A stretch of DNA of 64,000 nucleotides from Opitutia bacterium (lineage in GTDB: Bacteria; Verrucomicrobiota; Verrucomicrobiia; Opitutales; Opitutaceae): NCBI GenBank assembly GCA_016217545.1, contig JACRHT010000012.1, positions 496,001-560,000 of the forward strand, in the 5' to 3' direction. The notes under the pieces are model-generated. The model ran no database searches, was not told the DNA's origin, and saw nothing but the letters and a program-made list of their open reading frames with translations. Below are positions 7,985 through 15,358 of the stretch, one piece after another; position 1 is the first letter of the stretch; every line of letters starts with the position of its first letter. The translations under genes were made by a program, and so were the position numbers.

Positions 7985-9079
7985 TTACTTCTTCGCCACC
8001 GCGAGCTGGCCGCAGCCGGCCGCGATGTCGATGCCGCGACGCTGGCGCACCGTGCTCGGCAGGCCGTAGCCGGCGAGGATTTCCTGAAAACGTTTCGCCG
8101 CCTCGCGACCCGTCGGCGCGCCGTCGTAACCGGTCGTCGGGTTGAGCGGGATCAGATTCACCTGCGCGAGCTGGCCTTGCAGCAATCGGCCTACGGCGTG
8201 CGCGGTCTCTGGCGTGTCGTTCTTTCCCTCGATCAGTGTCCACTCGTAGAAAATTCGGCGCTGCTGCTGCGCGATGTATTCGCGGCACGCGTCCATCAAC
8301 TCGTCGAGCGGCCACTTCCGCGCCGCCGGCACGAGCGCCGCGCGCTCCTCCTGCGTCGCGCCGTGCAGCGACACCGCGAGGTGGAAAGGGCGCTTCTCCT
8401 CGGCGAGGCGCCGGATGCCGGGCACAACACCGACGGTGCTGAGCGTGATTTTCTTCGCGCCGAGAGCGAGGCCGTTGGAATCGCGCAGGATGTCGATCGC
8501 TTTCATCACCGCGTCGTAATTATGCAGCGGCTCGCCCATGCCCATCAGCACGATGTTGCGCAGGCGCTCGTGGCGATCGTGCGGCGAAGCGCTGGCTGAG
8601 TCCGCGAGCGCGCCGTCCGGACCGATGCCGCGCAGCACGGCGTCGACGTGCATCGCCTGCGCGACGATTTCGCCGGCGGTGAGGTGACGCACGAAACCCA
8701 TCTGGCCAGTGGCGCAAAACACGCAGCCCATCGCGCAGCCGACCTGCGAGCTGATGCACGCCGTCACTCGTCCGGTGTAGCGCATGAGCACGGTCTCGAT
8801 GCGACGCCCGTCCGCGAGCTCGAGCAGGTATTTGCGGGTGAAACCGTCGCTGCTGTGCGTCTCCGCCGCCGTGGCGTGGCGCCCGAAAGTCAGTTCGCTT
8901 TCCGCCTTCGCGCGAAAACGCGCCGGCAACTCCGGCATCGCGTCCCAGTCCTCCACGCCCGCGAGATAGACGTAGCTCCACAATCGCGCGGCATGCACCG
9001 TCGGAAAACCCCAGTGCGCCGCCCGCGCGAGCAGCTCGTCGCGCGTGAAGTCGTAGAAATTGGCCGGCGTGGTCGACAT
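7985..9079 (-). CDS. rlmN: 23S rRNA (adenine(2503)-C(2))-methyltransferase
   Basis: Radical-SAM enzyme that methylates C2 of A2503 in 23S rRNA and A37 in some tRNAs. The radical-SAM triad CAMGCVFC gives C115, C119 and C122; the C-terminal reactive cysteine is in AAGCGQL at about 356. MGMGEPLHNY, TLSTVGVVPGI and LAVSLHG are family signatures. The 364-residue length is normal. ATG 9079 is supported by the MSTTPANFYDF start. An epimerase gene is divergent, and a perfect 25-bp palindrome lies between them. Confidence 0.96.
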   Translation of the reverse strand: MSTTPANFYDFTRDELLARAAHWGFPTVHAARLWSYVYLAGVEDWDAMPELPARFRAKAESELTFGRHATAAETHSSDGFTRKYLLELADGRRIETVLMRYTGRVTACISSQVGCAMGCVFCATGQMGFVRHLTAGEIVAQAMHVDAVLRGIGPDGALADSASASPHDRHERLRNIVLMGMGEPLHNYDAVMKAIDILRDSNGLALGAKKITLSTVGVVPGIRRLAEEKRPFHLAVSLHGATQEERAALVPAARKWPLDELMDACREYIAQQQRRIFYEWTLIEGKNDTPETAHAVGRLLQGQLAQVNLIPLNPTTGYDGAPTGREAAKRFQEILAGYGLPSTVRQRRGIDIAAGCGQLAVAKK

Positions 9080-9136
9080 CCGCGTTGACTTCTGCGCGCT
9101 CGCCGCGCCGGCGACAAGACCCGTCTGCCTCAGACA

Positions 9137-9161
9137 CCAAACTCCGTATCACGGAGTTTGG
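9137..9161. repeat. Perfect 11-bp palindrome in divergent promoter region
   Basis: CCAAACTCCGT and its exact complement ACGGAGTTTGG are separated by ATC. It lies 58 bp upstream of rlmN and 55 bp upstream of the divergent epimerase gene. It could be an operator, an attenuator hairpin or a small repeat; a second copy was not noticed in the window. Confidence 0.5.
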
Positions 9162-9215
9162 CGGAGGGAAGAGACGCGGTTTGCCACGGCCGGGGGCACG
9201 CGTAGCTTCCGCTGC

Positions 9216-10130
9216 ATGGCCCAACGCATCGTTCTCGCCGGCGGCACCGGATTCATCGGCGCCGCGCTCGCCCGCCGCTTCCGCGAGCGCGGGCTGGAAG
9301 TCGTGGTGTTGACTCGTTCCGCGCCGCGGCGGCGCGGTGATGGCGTGCGCGAGGTGCGCTGGAGCGGCCAAAGCACCGGCGAATGGACGCGCGAACTCGA
9401 AGGCGCGCGGGCGGTGATCAATCTCGCCGGGTCCACGATCAACTGCGTGCACACGCCGGAGAACAAGCGGCGCATCCTCGAATCGCGCCTCGACTCCGTG
9501 CGCGCGCTCGGTGCCGCGGTGCGCGCGTGCACCGTGCCGCCGGCGGTGTGGGTGCAGACGAGCGCCGTGGGCATTTACGGCAACACCGAGGCGCGCTGTC
9601 CGGAAGGCGCGCCGGTGGGCACGAGTTTCAAGGCCGACGTCTGCGTGCAATGGGAGGCGGCGTTCGCCACCGAGTGCCCGGCGAGCGTGCGCGGCGTGGT
9701 GTTGCGCGTCGGAGTCGTGCTCGGACGCAAGGCCGGCGCCTATCCGCCGCTGGCGCGCGTGACGAAGGCTTTTCTCGGCGGCGCGGCCGGCAGCGGCCGG
9801 CAGGGCATCAGCTGGATCCTGCTCGACGATCTGGAGGAGATTTTTCTCCGCGCGGTGAGCGACGATGCGATGCGCGGCGCCTACAACGCCTGTGCGCCCG
9901 AGCCGGCGAGCAACGCCGAGTTTATGCGCACGCTGCGCGAAGTGCTCGGCCGCCCGTGGGCGCCGCCAGCGCCGGTTTTTGCGATCCGACTCGTTGCGCC
10001 GCTCGTGATGAAGACCGACCCGAGCCTCGTGCTCGAAGGACAATTCGCCGTGCCCGCGCGGCTCGAAGCGGAGGGTTTCCGCTTCAAGGCGCCGCGCCTC
10101 ACTTCCGCGCTGACGGCGCTGGCGGATTGA
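9216..10130 (+). CDS. SDR39U1/TIGR01777-type NAD(P)-binding epimerase
   Basis: An atypical short-chain dehydrogenase of the YfcH/SDR39U1 group. The Rossmann motif GGTGFIG sits at residues 9-15 and NLAGSTIN corresponds to the family's NLAG motif; WVQTSAVGIYGN supplies the SAxGxYG segment. The C-terminal DUF1731-like part ends near LRLVAPLVMK-type hydrophobic sequence and a DPSLVLEGQ motif. The length (304 residues) fits. ATG 9216 (MAQRIVLAGG) is preferred to the upstream in-frame ATG at 9060, which lies inside the rlmN start region. The physiological substrate of the family is unknown. Confidence 0.88.
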   Translation: MAQRIVLAGGTGFIGAALARRFRERGLEVVVLTRSAPRRRGDGVREVRWSGQSTGEWTRELEGARAVINLAGSTINCVHTPENKRRILESRLDSVRALGAAVRACTVPPAVWVQTSAVGIYGNTEARCPEGAPVGTSFKADVCVQWEAAFATECPASVRGVVLRVGVVLGRKAGAYPPLARVTKAFLGGAAGSGRQGISWILLDDLEEIFLRAVSDDAMRGAYNACAPEPASNAEFMRTLREVLGRPWAPPAPVFAIRLVAPLVMKTDPSLVLEGQFAVPARLEAEGFRFKAPRLTSALTALAD

Positions 10131-10143
10131 GCGCAAGGCTCGA

Positions 10144-10227
10144 GGTGGAGCGCATTGACCTCGATGCGTTCGGGCCGCCGAACGGGCGCGCGATTCCCAG
10201 AACGCGTTGAGGTCAACGCGTTCCACC
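10144..10227. repeat. Family B GGTGGA...TCCACC inverted repeat
   Basis: Left arm GGTGGAGCGCATTGACC and right arm GAACGCGTTGAGGTCAACGC then TCCACC. The right arm contains its own 10-bp palindrome AACGCGTTGA/TCAACGCGTT. It lies after the epimerase stop codon. Five other copies or half copies occur in the window. Confidence 0.75.
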
Positions 10228-10291
10228 CCGCGCGTCGCAGCGCGACGCGATCGCCGCGAGCGAGTCCGCGGGGACGCCTCGCTCTACCCGC

Positions 10292-10564
10292 TCAGACCGA
10301 GTATTTGCTCCGCGCCGGATCGCAGTCGGGCATGCCCTCGTAGGCGTGCACCGAGCCGGCGCTGTCGGCCCAGAGCGGCAGCTGGGTTTCGCGGACCTTT
10401 TTCGTCTGGATGATATCGTTCTGCGCTTCGGCATCGCGGCCTTGGAGCATGAGGCGGTTGAGCGCCGCGTAGGCGATGTCTTCGGGTTCAACGTGCAGCA
10501 GCTTCGCGAGCCTCAGCACGGGATGCATCTCGGCGTCTTCGAGATGGAGTTTGATGGCGGACAT
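10292..10564 (-). CDS. Small hypothetical protein (90 aa)
   Basis: Family not recognised. It is short and acidic, starting MSAIKLHLEDAEMHPVLRLA, with one predicted helix pair (about 15-50) and a polar C-terminal half containing TKKVRETQLPLWADSAG. The start at 10564 is backed by a strong Shine-Dalgarno sequence, GAAAGGAGG, a few bases upstream, which is rare in this window and argues for real and efficient translation. The length and the ALHVEPEDIAYAALNRLML-like helix hint at a small DNA-binding or toxin-antitoxin-like fold, but no partner gene is adjacent. It is convergent with the epimerase and divergent from marC. Confidence 0.68.
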   Translation of the reverse strand: MSAIKLHLEDAEMHPVLRLAKLLHVEPEDIAYAALNRLMLQGRDAEAQNDIIQTKKVRETQLPLWADSAGSVHAYEGMPDCDPARSKYSV

Positions 10565-10578
10565 GGCGTCCTCCTTTC
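10565..10578 (-). promoter_or_regulatory. Strong ribosome binding site for the 90-aa gene
   Basis: On the minus strand GAAAGGAGG precedes the ATG at 10564 by about 5 nt. It fixes the start codon of the small hypothetical gene. Confidence 0.7.
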
Positions 10579-10688
10579 GGGGTTGGAAGCGGCAGTTTAC
10601 TCCCGCGCGGGGCACGCGACTGCGCAGGGATTGCGGAATCCGGCCGCTGCCGCGTTGCCTTTTGTCCACCGCGCCGCAGCTTGGCGGC

Positions 10689-11273
10689 ATGATGGATTGG
10701 GCGAACAGATTTCTGCAGGCGTTCATCCCGCTCTTCGTGGCGATCGACCCGATCGGCCTCGCGGCGATCTTCCTCGGGCTCGGGCAAAACCTGCCGCGCG
10801 AACGCCGCCACAAGATCGCCGACCAGGCCATCTGGACGGGCGGACTTGTCGCGCTCGGCTTCCTGTTCCTCGGCACGTCGATCTTCGCCGCGCTGGGCAT
10901 TTCCGTCAGCGATTTCCAGATCGCGGGCGGACTGATCCTGTTCGTCATCGCCGCGAAAGACCTCCTCTCGTCCGCCGCGGAGAGCGAGAAACTCCCCGAG
11001 GACTTCGGCGTCGTGCCGCTCGGCATGCCGCTCATCGCCGGGCCGGCGTCGATCACCACGTTGCTCGTGCTCGCCCAAAACGCATCGGTCGGCGTCGCGG
11101 CCACGCTCGCGGCGTTGGTGGTGAACCTCGTGCTCGTGGTCCTCGCGCTGCACTACAGCGAGTGGCTGGGCCGCAAGATCGGCCCGACGGGCATGCGCGC
11201 CATCTCGAAGATCATTTCCATGCTCCTCGCCGCCATCGCCGTGTCGATGATCCGGCAGGGCTGGCGCACCTGA
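10689..11273 (+). CDS. MarC family integral membrane protein
   Basis: A 194-residue protein with six predicted membrane spans. The opening FLQAFIPLFVAIDPIGLAAIFLGL is the MarC/UPF0056 signature, and GMPLIAGPASITTLLVLA matches the conserved second repeat. The transport substrate of this family is not established, and MarC is not proven to export drugs. A start at 10692 would remove one residue. The TGA overlaps the ATG of the following serine hydrolase by one base, so the two are translationally coupled. Confidence 0.9.
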   Translation: MMDWANRFLQAFIPLFVAIDPIGLAAIFLGLGQNLPRERRHKIADQAIWTGGLVALGFLFLGTSIFAALGISVSDFQIAGGLILFVIAAKDLLSSAAESEKLPEDFGVVPLGMPLIAGPASITTLLVLAQNASVGVAATLAALVVNLVLVVLALHYSEWLGRKIGPTGMRAISKIISMLLAAIAVSMIRQGWRT

Positions 11274-12184
11274 TGAAACTCCCCGCCCTCGCTCTCGCCG
11301 CCGCGCTCCTCGTCCCCGCCATGGCCACCGAACCCGCCGCGTTGCAGGCCGTCGTCGATCGCGCCGTCGCCGACACCCGCGCGGAATTCACCGCGCCCGA
11401 GCTCAAGGCCGACCAAATCGCCGTGACCGTCGTCGATCTCCGCGGCGCGACGCCCGCGCGCGCCAGTTATCGCGGCGATGCGCGCATTTACCCGGCGAGC
11501 GTCATCAAACTCTTCTTCGCCGCCTACGCGCACCGCCTCATGGAAGATGGCAAACTCGCCGACACGCCCGAGCTGCGCCGGGGCATGCGCGACATGATCG
11601 TCGATTCCTACAACGAGGCGACGAGCTACATCGTCGACGCGATCACGGGCACCACCAGCGGTCCCGAGCTGCCGCCCGACGACTTGGCCAAGTGGAACGC
11701 CGAACGCGGCGTCGTGACGCGCTACTTCGCCGGCCTCGGCTACGCCAACGTCTACGCGCAGCGCAAACCGTGGGGCGAGGGTCCCTACGGCCGCGAAAAG
11801 CAGGACATGGAAACGCACCCGCCCGCACGAAATTATCTTTCGACCGACGACACCGCGCGCCTGCTTGTTGAAATCTCCCAGGGCCGATGCGTCTCGCCCG
11901 CGCGCTCGGCGCAAATCCTCGAGCTGATGCAACGCGATCCGTTCAAGAAGAGCGACGATCCGGATTCGCAGGACGTCGGCTTCACCGGCCCCGCACTGTC
12001 GCCCGGCATGAAACTCTGGGCAAAGGCCGGCTGGGTCAGCTGGGCGCGCCACGACGCCGCGCTCATCGAACTGCCCGACGGCGGCCGCGTGGTGATCGTG
12101 ACGTTCACCGACGGACGCGAGCACGCCAACAACCGCAAGATCATCGCCGCCGTCGCCCGCCGCGTGCTGACGAATTTGCCGTGA
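11273..12184 (+). CDS. Secreted class A beta-lactamase-like serine hydrolase
   Basis: Signal peptide MKLPALALAAALLVPAMA, then a serine penicillin-binding-fold domain. PASVIKL gives the SxxK motif (S76, K79) and DSYNEATS supplies the SxN equivalent (S112-N114); the third KTG-like motif appears as KAGW near residue 245. Length 303 fits class A enzymes. Loss of a strict KTG and the genomic setting argue against a resistance lactamase; a wall-related peptidase or esterase is equally possible. Translationally coupled to marC through a TGATG overlap. Confidence 0.8.
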   Translation: MKLPALALAAALLVPAMATEPAALQAVVDRAVADTRAEFTAPELKADQIAVTVVDLRGATPARASYRGDARIYPASVIKLFFAAYAHRLMEDGKLADTPELRRGMRDMIVDSYNEATSYIVDAITGTTSGPELPPDDLAKWNAERGVVTRYFAGLGYANVYAQRKPWGEGPYGREKQDMETHPPARNYLSTDDTARLLVEISQGRCVSPARSAQILELMQRDPFKKSDDPDSQDVGFTGPALSPGMKLWAKAGWVSWARHDAALIELPDGGRVVIVTFTDGREHANNRKIIAAVARRVLTNLP

Positions 12185-12214
12185 ACGCGACCGCCGCGCG
12201 AGCCGCAGATTAAG

Positions 12215-12295
12215 GTAGGGGCCGTTGCCCACAACGGCCCTTGGAGAAGCGCTTCGGCGGCACAAGCGAGGGCGCTTGAGGGCAAGCGCCCCTAG
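12215..12295. repeat. Family A paired hairpin between convergent genes
   Basis: GTAGGGGCCGTTGCCCACAA with its partner arm, and a second hairpin GGGCGCTTGAGGGCAAGCGCCC ending CTAG instead of CTAC. Two stem-loops in opposite orientation make a BIME-like unit in the gap between the serine hydrolase and the convergent amidohydrolase. Confidence 0.6.
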
Positions 12296-12305
12296 CATAC
12301 GAAAA

Positions 12306-12334
12306 GGCCGAGTAACCTAATAGGTTACCCGGCC
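12306..12334 (-). terminator. Intrinsic terminator of the amidohydrolase pair
   Basis: 14-bp stems around a single-base loop: GGCCGAGTAACCTA and TAGGTTACCCGGCC, with one G-T pair. On the minus strand the hairpin is followed by TTTTC, so it ends the transcript of the convergent minus-strand amidohydrolase operon 36 bp after its stop codon; it may work for the plus strand too. Confidence 0.8.
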
Positions 12335-12369
12335 GCGTTGCGCTGACTTGTGGCGCGGGCCGCGCGAAC

Positions 12370-13851
12370 TCAGTTCGCGCCGGATTCGAAAAGTCGACCG
12401 TCGATCACCGTGCCGACGCAGTGGCTGGCGTATTCGAACGGGTCGCCGTCGTAGAGCGCGAGGTCGGCGTCCTTGCCTTTCTCAAGCGAGCCCGTGCGCT
12501 GGGCGATGCCGAGGATTTTCGCCGCGTCGATCGTCACGCTGGCGAGCGCGGCGTCGAAGCCGAGGCCCTTGCCCGCGGCGACGGCGGCTTCGAAGAGCAC
12601 GACGCGTGTCTTGGGCACGTAGCTCTCGTAGCCGCTCTGGATCGCGAACGGGATGCCGGCGGCGCGGAGTTTCGCGGCGGTGTCCATCGCAAGGTTTTCC
12701 GCGTCCTCGTTGGCGCGGGCCATCGTGGGATGCAGGATCACCGGGAAGCCGCTCGCCTTGATCTGGTCGAGCACGAGATGTGCGTCGGCGGCACCATCGA
12801 GGACGATCTTCAGGTTGAATTCCTTCGCGAGGCGGAGCGCCGCGAGGAGGTCGAGTTGCTTGTCGGCGTGGATGAGGAGCGGCTGCGCGCCGTCGAGCGC
12901 GCGCAAAAACGTCTCGGCTTTCAGATCGCGGCCGGGGCGCTTCGCCTCGTCCTTCGCGTCGCGCTTCTTCGCGTATTCCTGCGCCTTGATCAGTTCGGCG
13001 CGGAGCATGGCGACGGCTTTGGCGCGCGTGCCGGGTGATTTGGGGCCGCCCGCGGCAGCACCGCCGCCGCTGCCCGGACCGTCGGCGCGATTCAGCGCGG
13101 CGTTGCCGAGCGAAACGGCGGTCATCGCGGCGGAATTGATCACGTCTTCGTCGGATTCGCGGCCGAGCGTTTTCACGATCATCGTCTGGCCGGACACGAG
13201 CGTGCCGGGCGCGTGGCCGGTGTTGACGGTCGTGACGCCGAAGCCGCGCACCCAGGCGACGAGCGGGTCCTGGGCGTTGTAGGCGTCGAGCGCGCGGAGC
13301 TCGGGCTGCACCGCGGCGGAACGCTCGAGCATGTCTTGATCGTGCGGCTGGTTGAGCAGACCGGAAAGGCCGACCGTGGCGCGCGCGTCGATGAGGCCGG
13401 GTGTGACGACTTTGGCGTGCACGACGCGGTGATCGGCGGTGTAGGCGATGTCCTTCGCGGGTCCGGCGTAGGCGATCTTGCCGTCGCGGCCGACGAGCAC
13501 GAGGCCGTCCTTGATCGGCGCGCCGGCGGCGGTGTGCAGCGTATCGGCGAGGATCGCGAGCGGCATGGGAGCTTCGTCCGCCGCGCGGAGAACAGAAGCG
13601 TTGGCCACAAAAAGCGCAAAGAGCGCAAAAACGGCGGCGGCGAAAGTAGGGCCGGTCGGGAGGTGGAGCGGCTTGACCCCAAGACGCTCAGCGATGCGGC
13701 TCGCGGCGGACGCTTTCGAACGCGTTGAGGTCAACGCGTTCCACCAGTTGCGACCGCCCTCTCGCCCTACTCTTCGCCGGTCGGAAACCGGCGCTACTGC
13801 GATCTCTGCGTCTTTTGTGCTTTTTGTGGTCCAGCTATGGATTGTCTTCAT
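12370..13851 (-). CDS. Amidohydrolase-family protein lacking the metal-binding HxH, repeat-derived N-terminus
   Basis: Second of two tandem imidazolonepropionase-like amidohydrolases. Where the upstream paralogue has GLVDSHSHIG, this one has GLIDARATVG, so both N-terminal metal histidines are lost; it may be a regulatory or structural subunit. The C-terminal TGSLEKGKDADLALYDGDP is typical of the fold. ATG 13851 overlaps the upstream TGA (ATGA). Residues about 8-83 are encoded by a three-layer inverted repeat, and the apparent signal peptide core (FAAAVFALFALFVANAS) is the translated outer arm. No other start codon precedes the domain closely. The start is likely but not proven. Confidence 0.75.
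   Translation of the reverse strand: MKTIHSWTTKSTKDAEIAVAPVSDRRRVGREGGRNWWNALTSTRSKASAASRIAERLGVKPLHLPTGPTFAAAVFALFALFVANASVLRAADEAPMPLAILADTLHTAAGAPIKDGLVLVGRDGKIAYAGPAKDIAYTADHRVVHAKVVTPGLIDARATVGLSGLLNQPHDQDMLERSAAVQPELRALDAYNAQDPLVAWVRGFGVTTVNTGHAPGTLVSGQTMIVKTLGRESDEDVINSAAMTAVSLGNAALNRADGPGSGGGAAAGGPKSPGTRAKAVAMLRAELIKAQEYAKKRDAKDEAKRPGRDLKAETFLRALDGAQPLLIHADKQLDLLAALRLAKEFNLKIVLDGAADAHLVLDQIKASGFPVILHPTMARANEDAENLAMDTAAKLRAAGIPFAIQSGYESYVPKTRVVLFEAAVAAGKGLGFDAALASVTIDAAKILGIAQRTGSLEKGKDADLALYDGDPFEYASHCVGTVIDGRLFESGAN
13605..13829. repeat. Three-layer nested inverted repeat inside a reading frame
   Basis: Outer arms: CCACAAAAAGCGCAAAGAGC (from 13605) against GTCTTTTGTGCTTTTTGTGG (to 13829). 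Middle: GTAG at 13646 against CTAC at 13767-13770, with a second CTAC at 13794-13797 (family A). Inner: GGTGGAGCGGCTTGACC at 13662 against AACGCGTTGAGGTCAACGCG then TCCACC to 13745 (family B). The layers look like successive insertions one into another. The whole unit is read as codons by the minus-strand amidohydrolase. Confidence 0.7.
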
Positions 13852-15200
13852 TGGGCACCTCCGAAGAGTTCGGCGTTGGCGTGGGCGATGATGTCCCAGG
13901 CGCTGCCGAAGCAGCAGAGCTGCACGCGGCGCGGGTCGCCGGCTCCGGCGCCGCCGAGCGCGTAGAGTTTGTCCTGCGGATCGGAGAGATCGAAGACCTT
14001 GCGGCCCTCGACCCACGTTTGCTCGACGTGCGAGTAAACGCTGAGCGGGTCGCCATCGAGGATGATGAAGTCGGCGTCCTTGCCCGGCTCGAGCGAGCCG
14101 ACGCGCTTCTCGAGGCCGAGGATTTTGGCGTTGGCGATCGTCACGGCGCGCAGCGCGCCGTCGCGCGTCATGCCGCCGCGCACCGCCATGCCGGCGGAGC
14201 GGAGGAAGTGGCGCGAATCGGTGACGCCGTCGTCGGTGTGCAGGCCGACGAGCACGCCGGCCTTTTCGAGCACGGCGGGCGTGGTGAAGGACATTTCCTT
14301 GGTCTCCAATTTGCCGCCCGGCGAATCGACCATGATGACCGAGCAGGCGATGCCGGCCTTCGCGATCTCGTCGGCGACCTTCCAGCCTTCGGAAACGTGA
14401 TGGAGCACGACCTTGAATCCGAATTCCTTCGAGAGGCGGAGCACGGTGAGGATGTCGTCGTGGCGGTGCGTGTGGTGTTGGACGACGCGCTTGCCATCGA
14501 GGACTTCGACGAGTTCCTCCAGCGCGAGGTCGCGCGGCGGGAGCTTGTCGGGGTCTCCTTTGGCGCGGGCGATCTTGTCGCGGTATTCTTGGGCCTTGAT
14601 GAACTGCTCGCGGACGAGCGCGGCGGACTTGCCGCGCGTGCCGGGGAAGCCGCCCATGCCACGCATGGAGTTGGTGCCGTTCGCCATCTTGAGTCCGCCA
14701 GCCATCGTGCCGTCGTCGTTTTTGACCAGGAGATCGTCGACCGTGCGGCCATCGCGGAGCTTGGCGTAGACGGTCTGTCCGCTGATGAGGTGGCCGGAGC
14801 CGGGCATGATGTTGGCGGTGGTGATGCCGCCGGCCTGCGCCTTCTGGATGGACGGGCTCTGGGCGTCGATGGAGTCGAGCGCGCGCACGTCGGGCTGGAT
14901 GGGGCTCGACGAATCCGCTCCGGCCGGGCCGCCGATGTGGCTGTGCGAATCGACGAGGCCGGGTATGATGACTTTGCCGGTGACGTCGCGGACCTCGGCG
15001 CCGGCCGGGATCGCGACTTGGCCGGACGCGCCCACGGCGACGATCTTGCCGCCGGAGACGACGAGCACGCCATGCGCGATGGGTTCGCCGACGATGGGGA
15101 TGATTTGCGCGCCCTGAAGCACGAGCGGCTTGTCCTGCGCGCAGACGCTGGCGGCCAATCCCAGAAGGACCGCCAGGGGTAACAAGGGTCGGAGGGACAT
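13848..15200 (-). CDS. Exported imidazolonepropionase-like amidohydrolase
   Basis: Signal peptide (MSLRPLLPLAVLLGLAASVCA) then a TIM-barrel amidohydrolase with HSHIGG (H86, H88), HHVSEGW and VVQHHTHRHDD for the remaining metal ligands and GLHTDDGVTDSRH near residue 318 for the catalytic aspartate region. It ends with VGSLEPGKDADFIILDGDP, the family's return to the small beta domain. Length 450. Substrate unknown; relatives act on cyclic amides or dipeptides. It is the first gene of a coupled pair with the HxH-less paralogue (ATGA overlap). Confidence 0.88.
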   Translation of the reverse strand: MSLRPLLPLAVLLGLAASVCAQDKPLVLQGAQIIPIVGEPIAHGVLVVSGGKIVAVGASGQVAIPAGAEVRDVTGKVIIPGLVDSHSHIGGPAGADSSSPIQPDVRALDSIDAQSPSIQKAQAGGITTANIMPGSGHLISGQTVYAKLRDGRTVDDLLVKNDDGTMAGGLKMANGTNSMRGMGGFPGTRGKSAALVREQFIKAQEYRDKIARAKGDPDKLPPRDLALEELVEVLDGKRVVQHHTHRHDDILTVLRLSKEFGFKVVLHHVSEGWKVADEIAKAGIACSVIMVDSPGGKLETKEMSFTTPAVLEKAGVLVGLHTDDGVTDSRHFLRSAGMAVRGGMTRDGALRAVTIANAKILGLEKRVGSLEPGKDADFIILDGDPLSVYSHVEQTWVEGRKVFDLSDPQDKLYALGGAGAGDPRRVQLCCFGSAWDIIAHANAELFGGAQ

Positions 15201-15358
15201 AAAGTCGGCGACGATGCGGAGCCGTGCTGGGGCAGCAACGGGAAATCGACCAACGCGCGTGCACTTCGCGCCACGCTTCGCACAGTCGGCGGCAAAACGC
15301 CACTAACACAGGAACGCCGTTTGACGGACGCGGGGAATCGGCGACCGTGCGCGCTCGC

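Noticed and set aside
11104-11273. Membrane-protein frame extending from the 90-aa gene through marC on the minus strand
   Set aside because: It is antisense to the six-span MarC, whose motifs are clear, and the strong ribosome binding site lies at 10565-10578.
12205-13830. CRISPR array
   Set aside because: The repeats are palindromic, unevenly spaced and have no uniform spacers; no cas gene is in the window.
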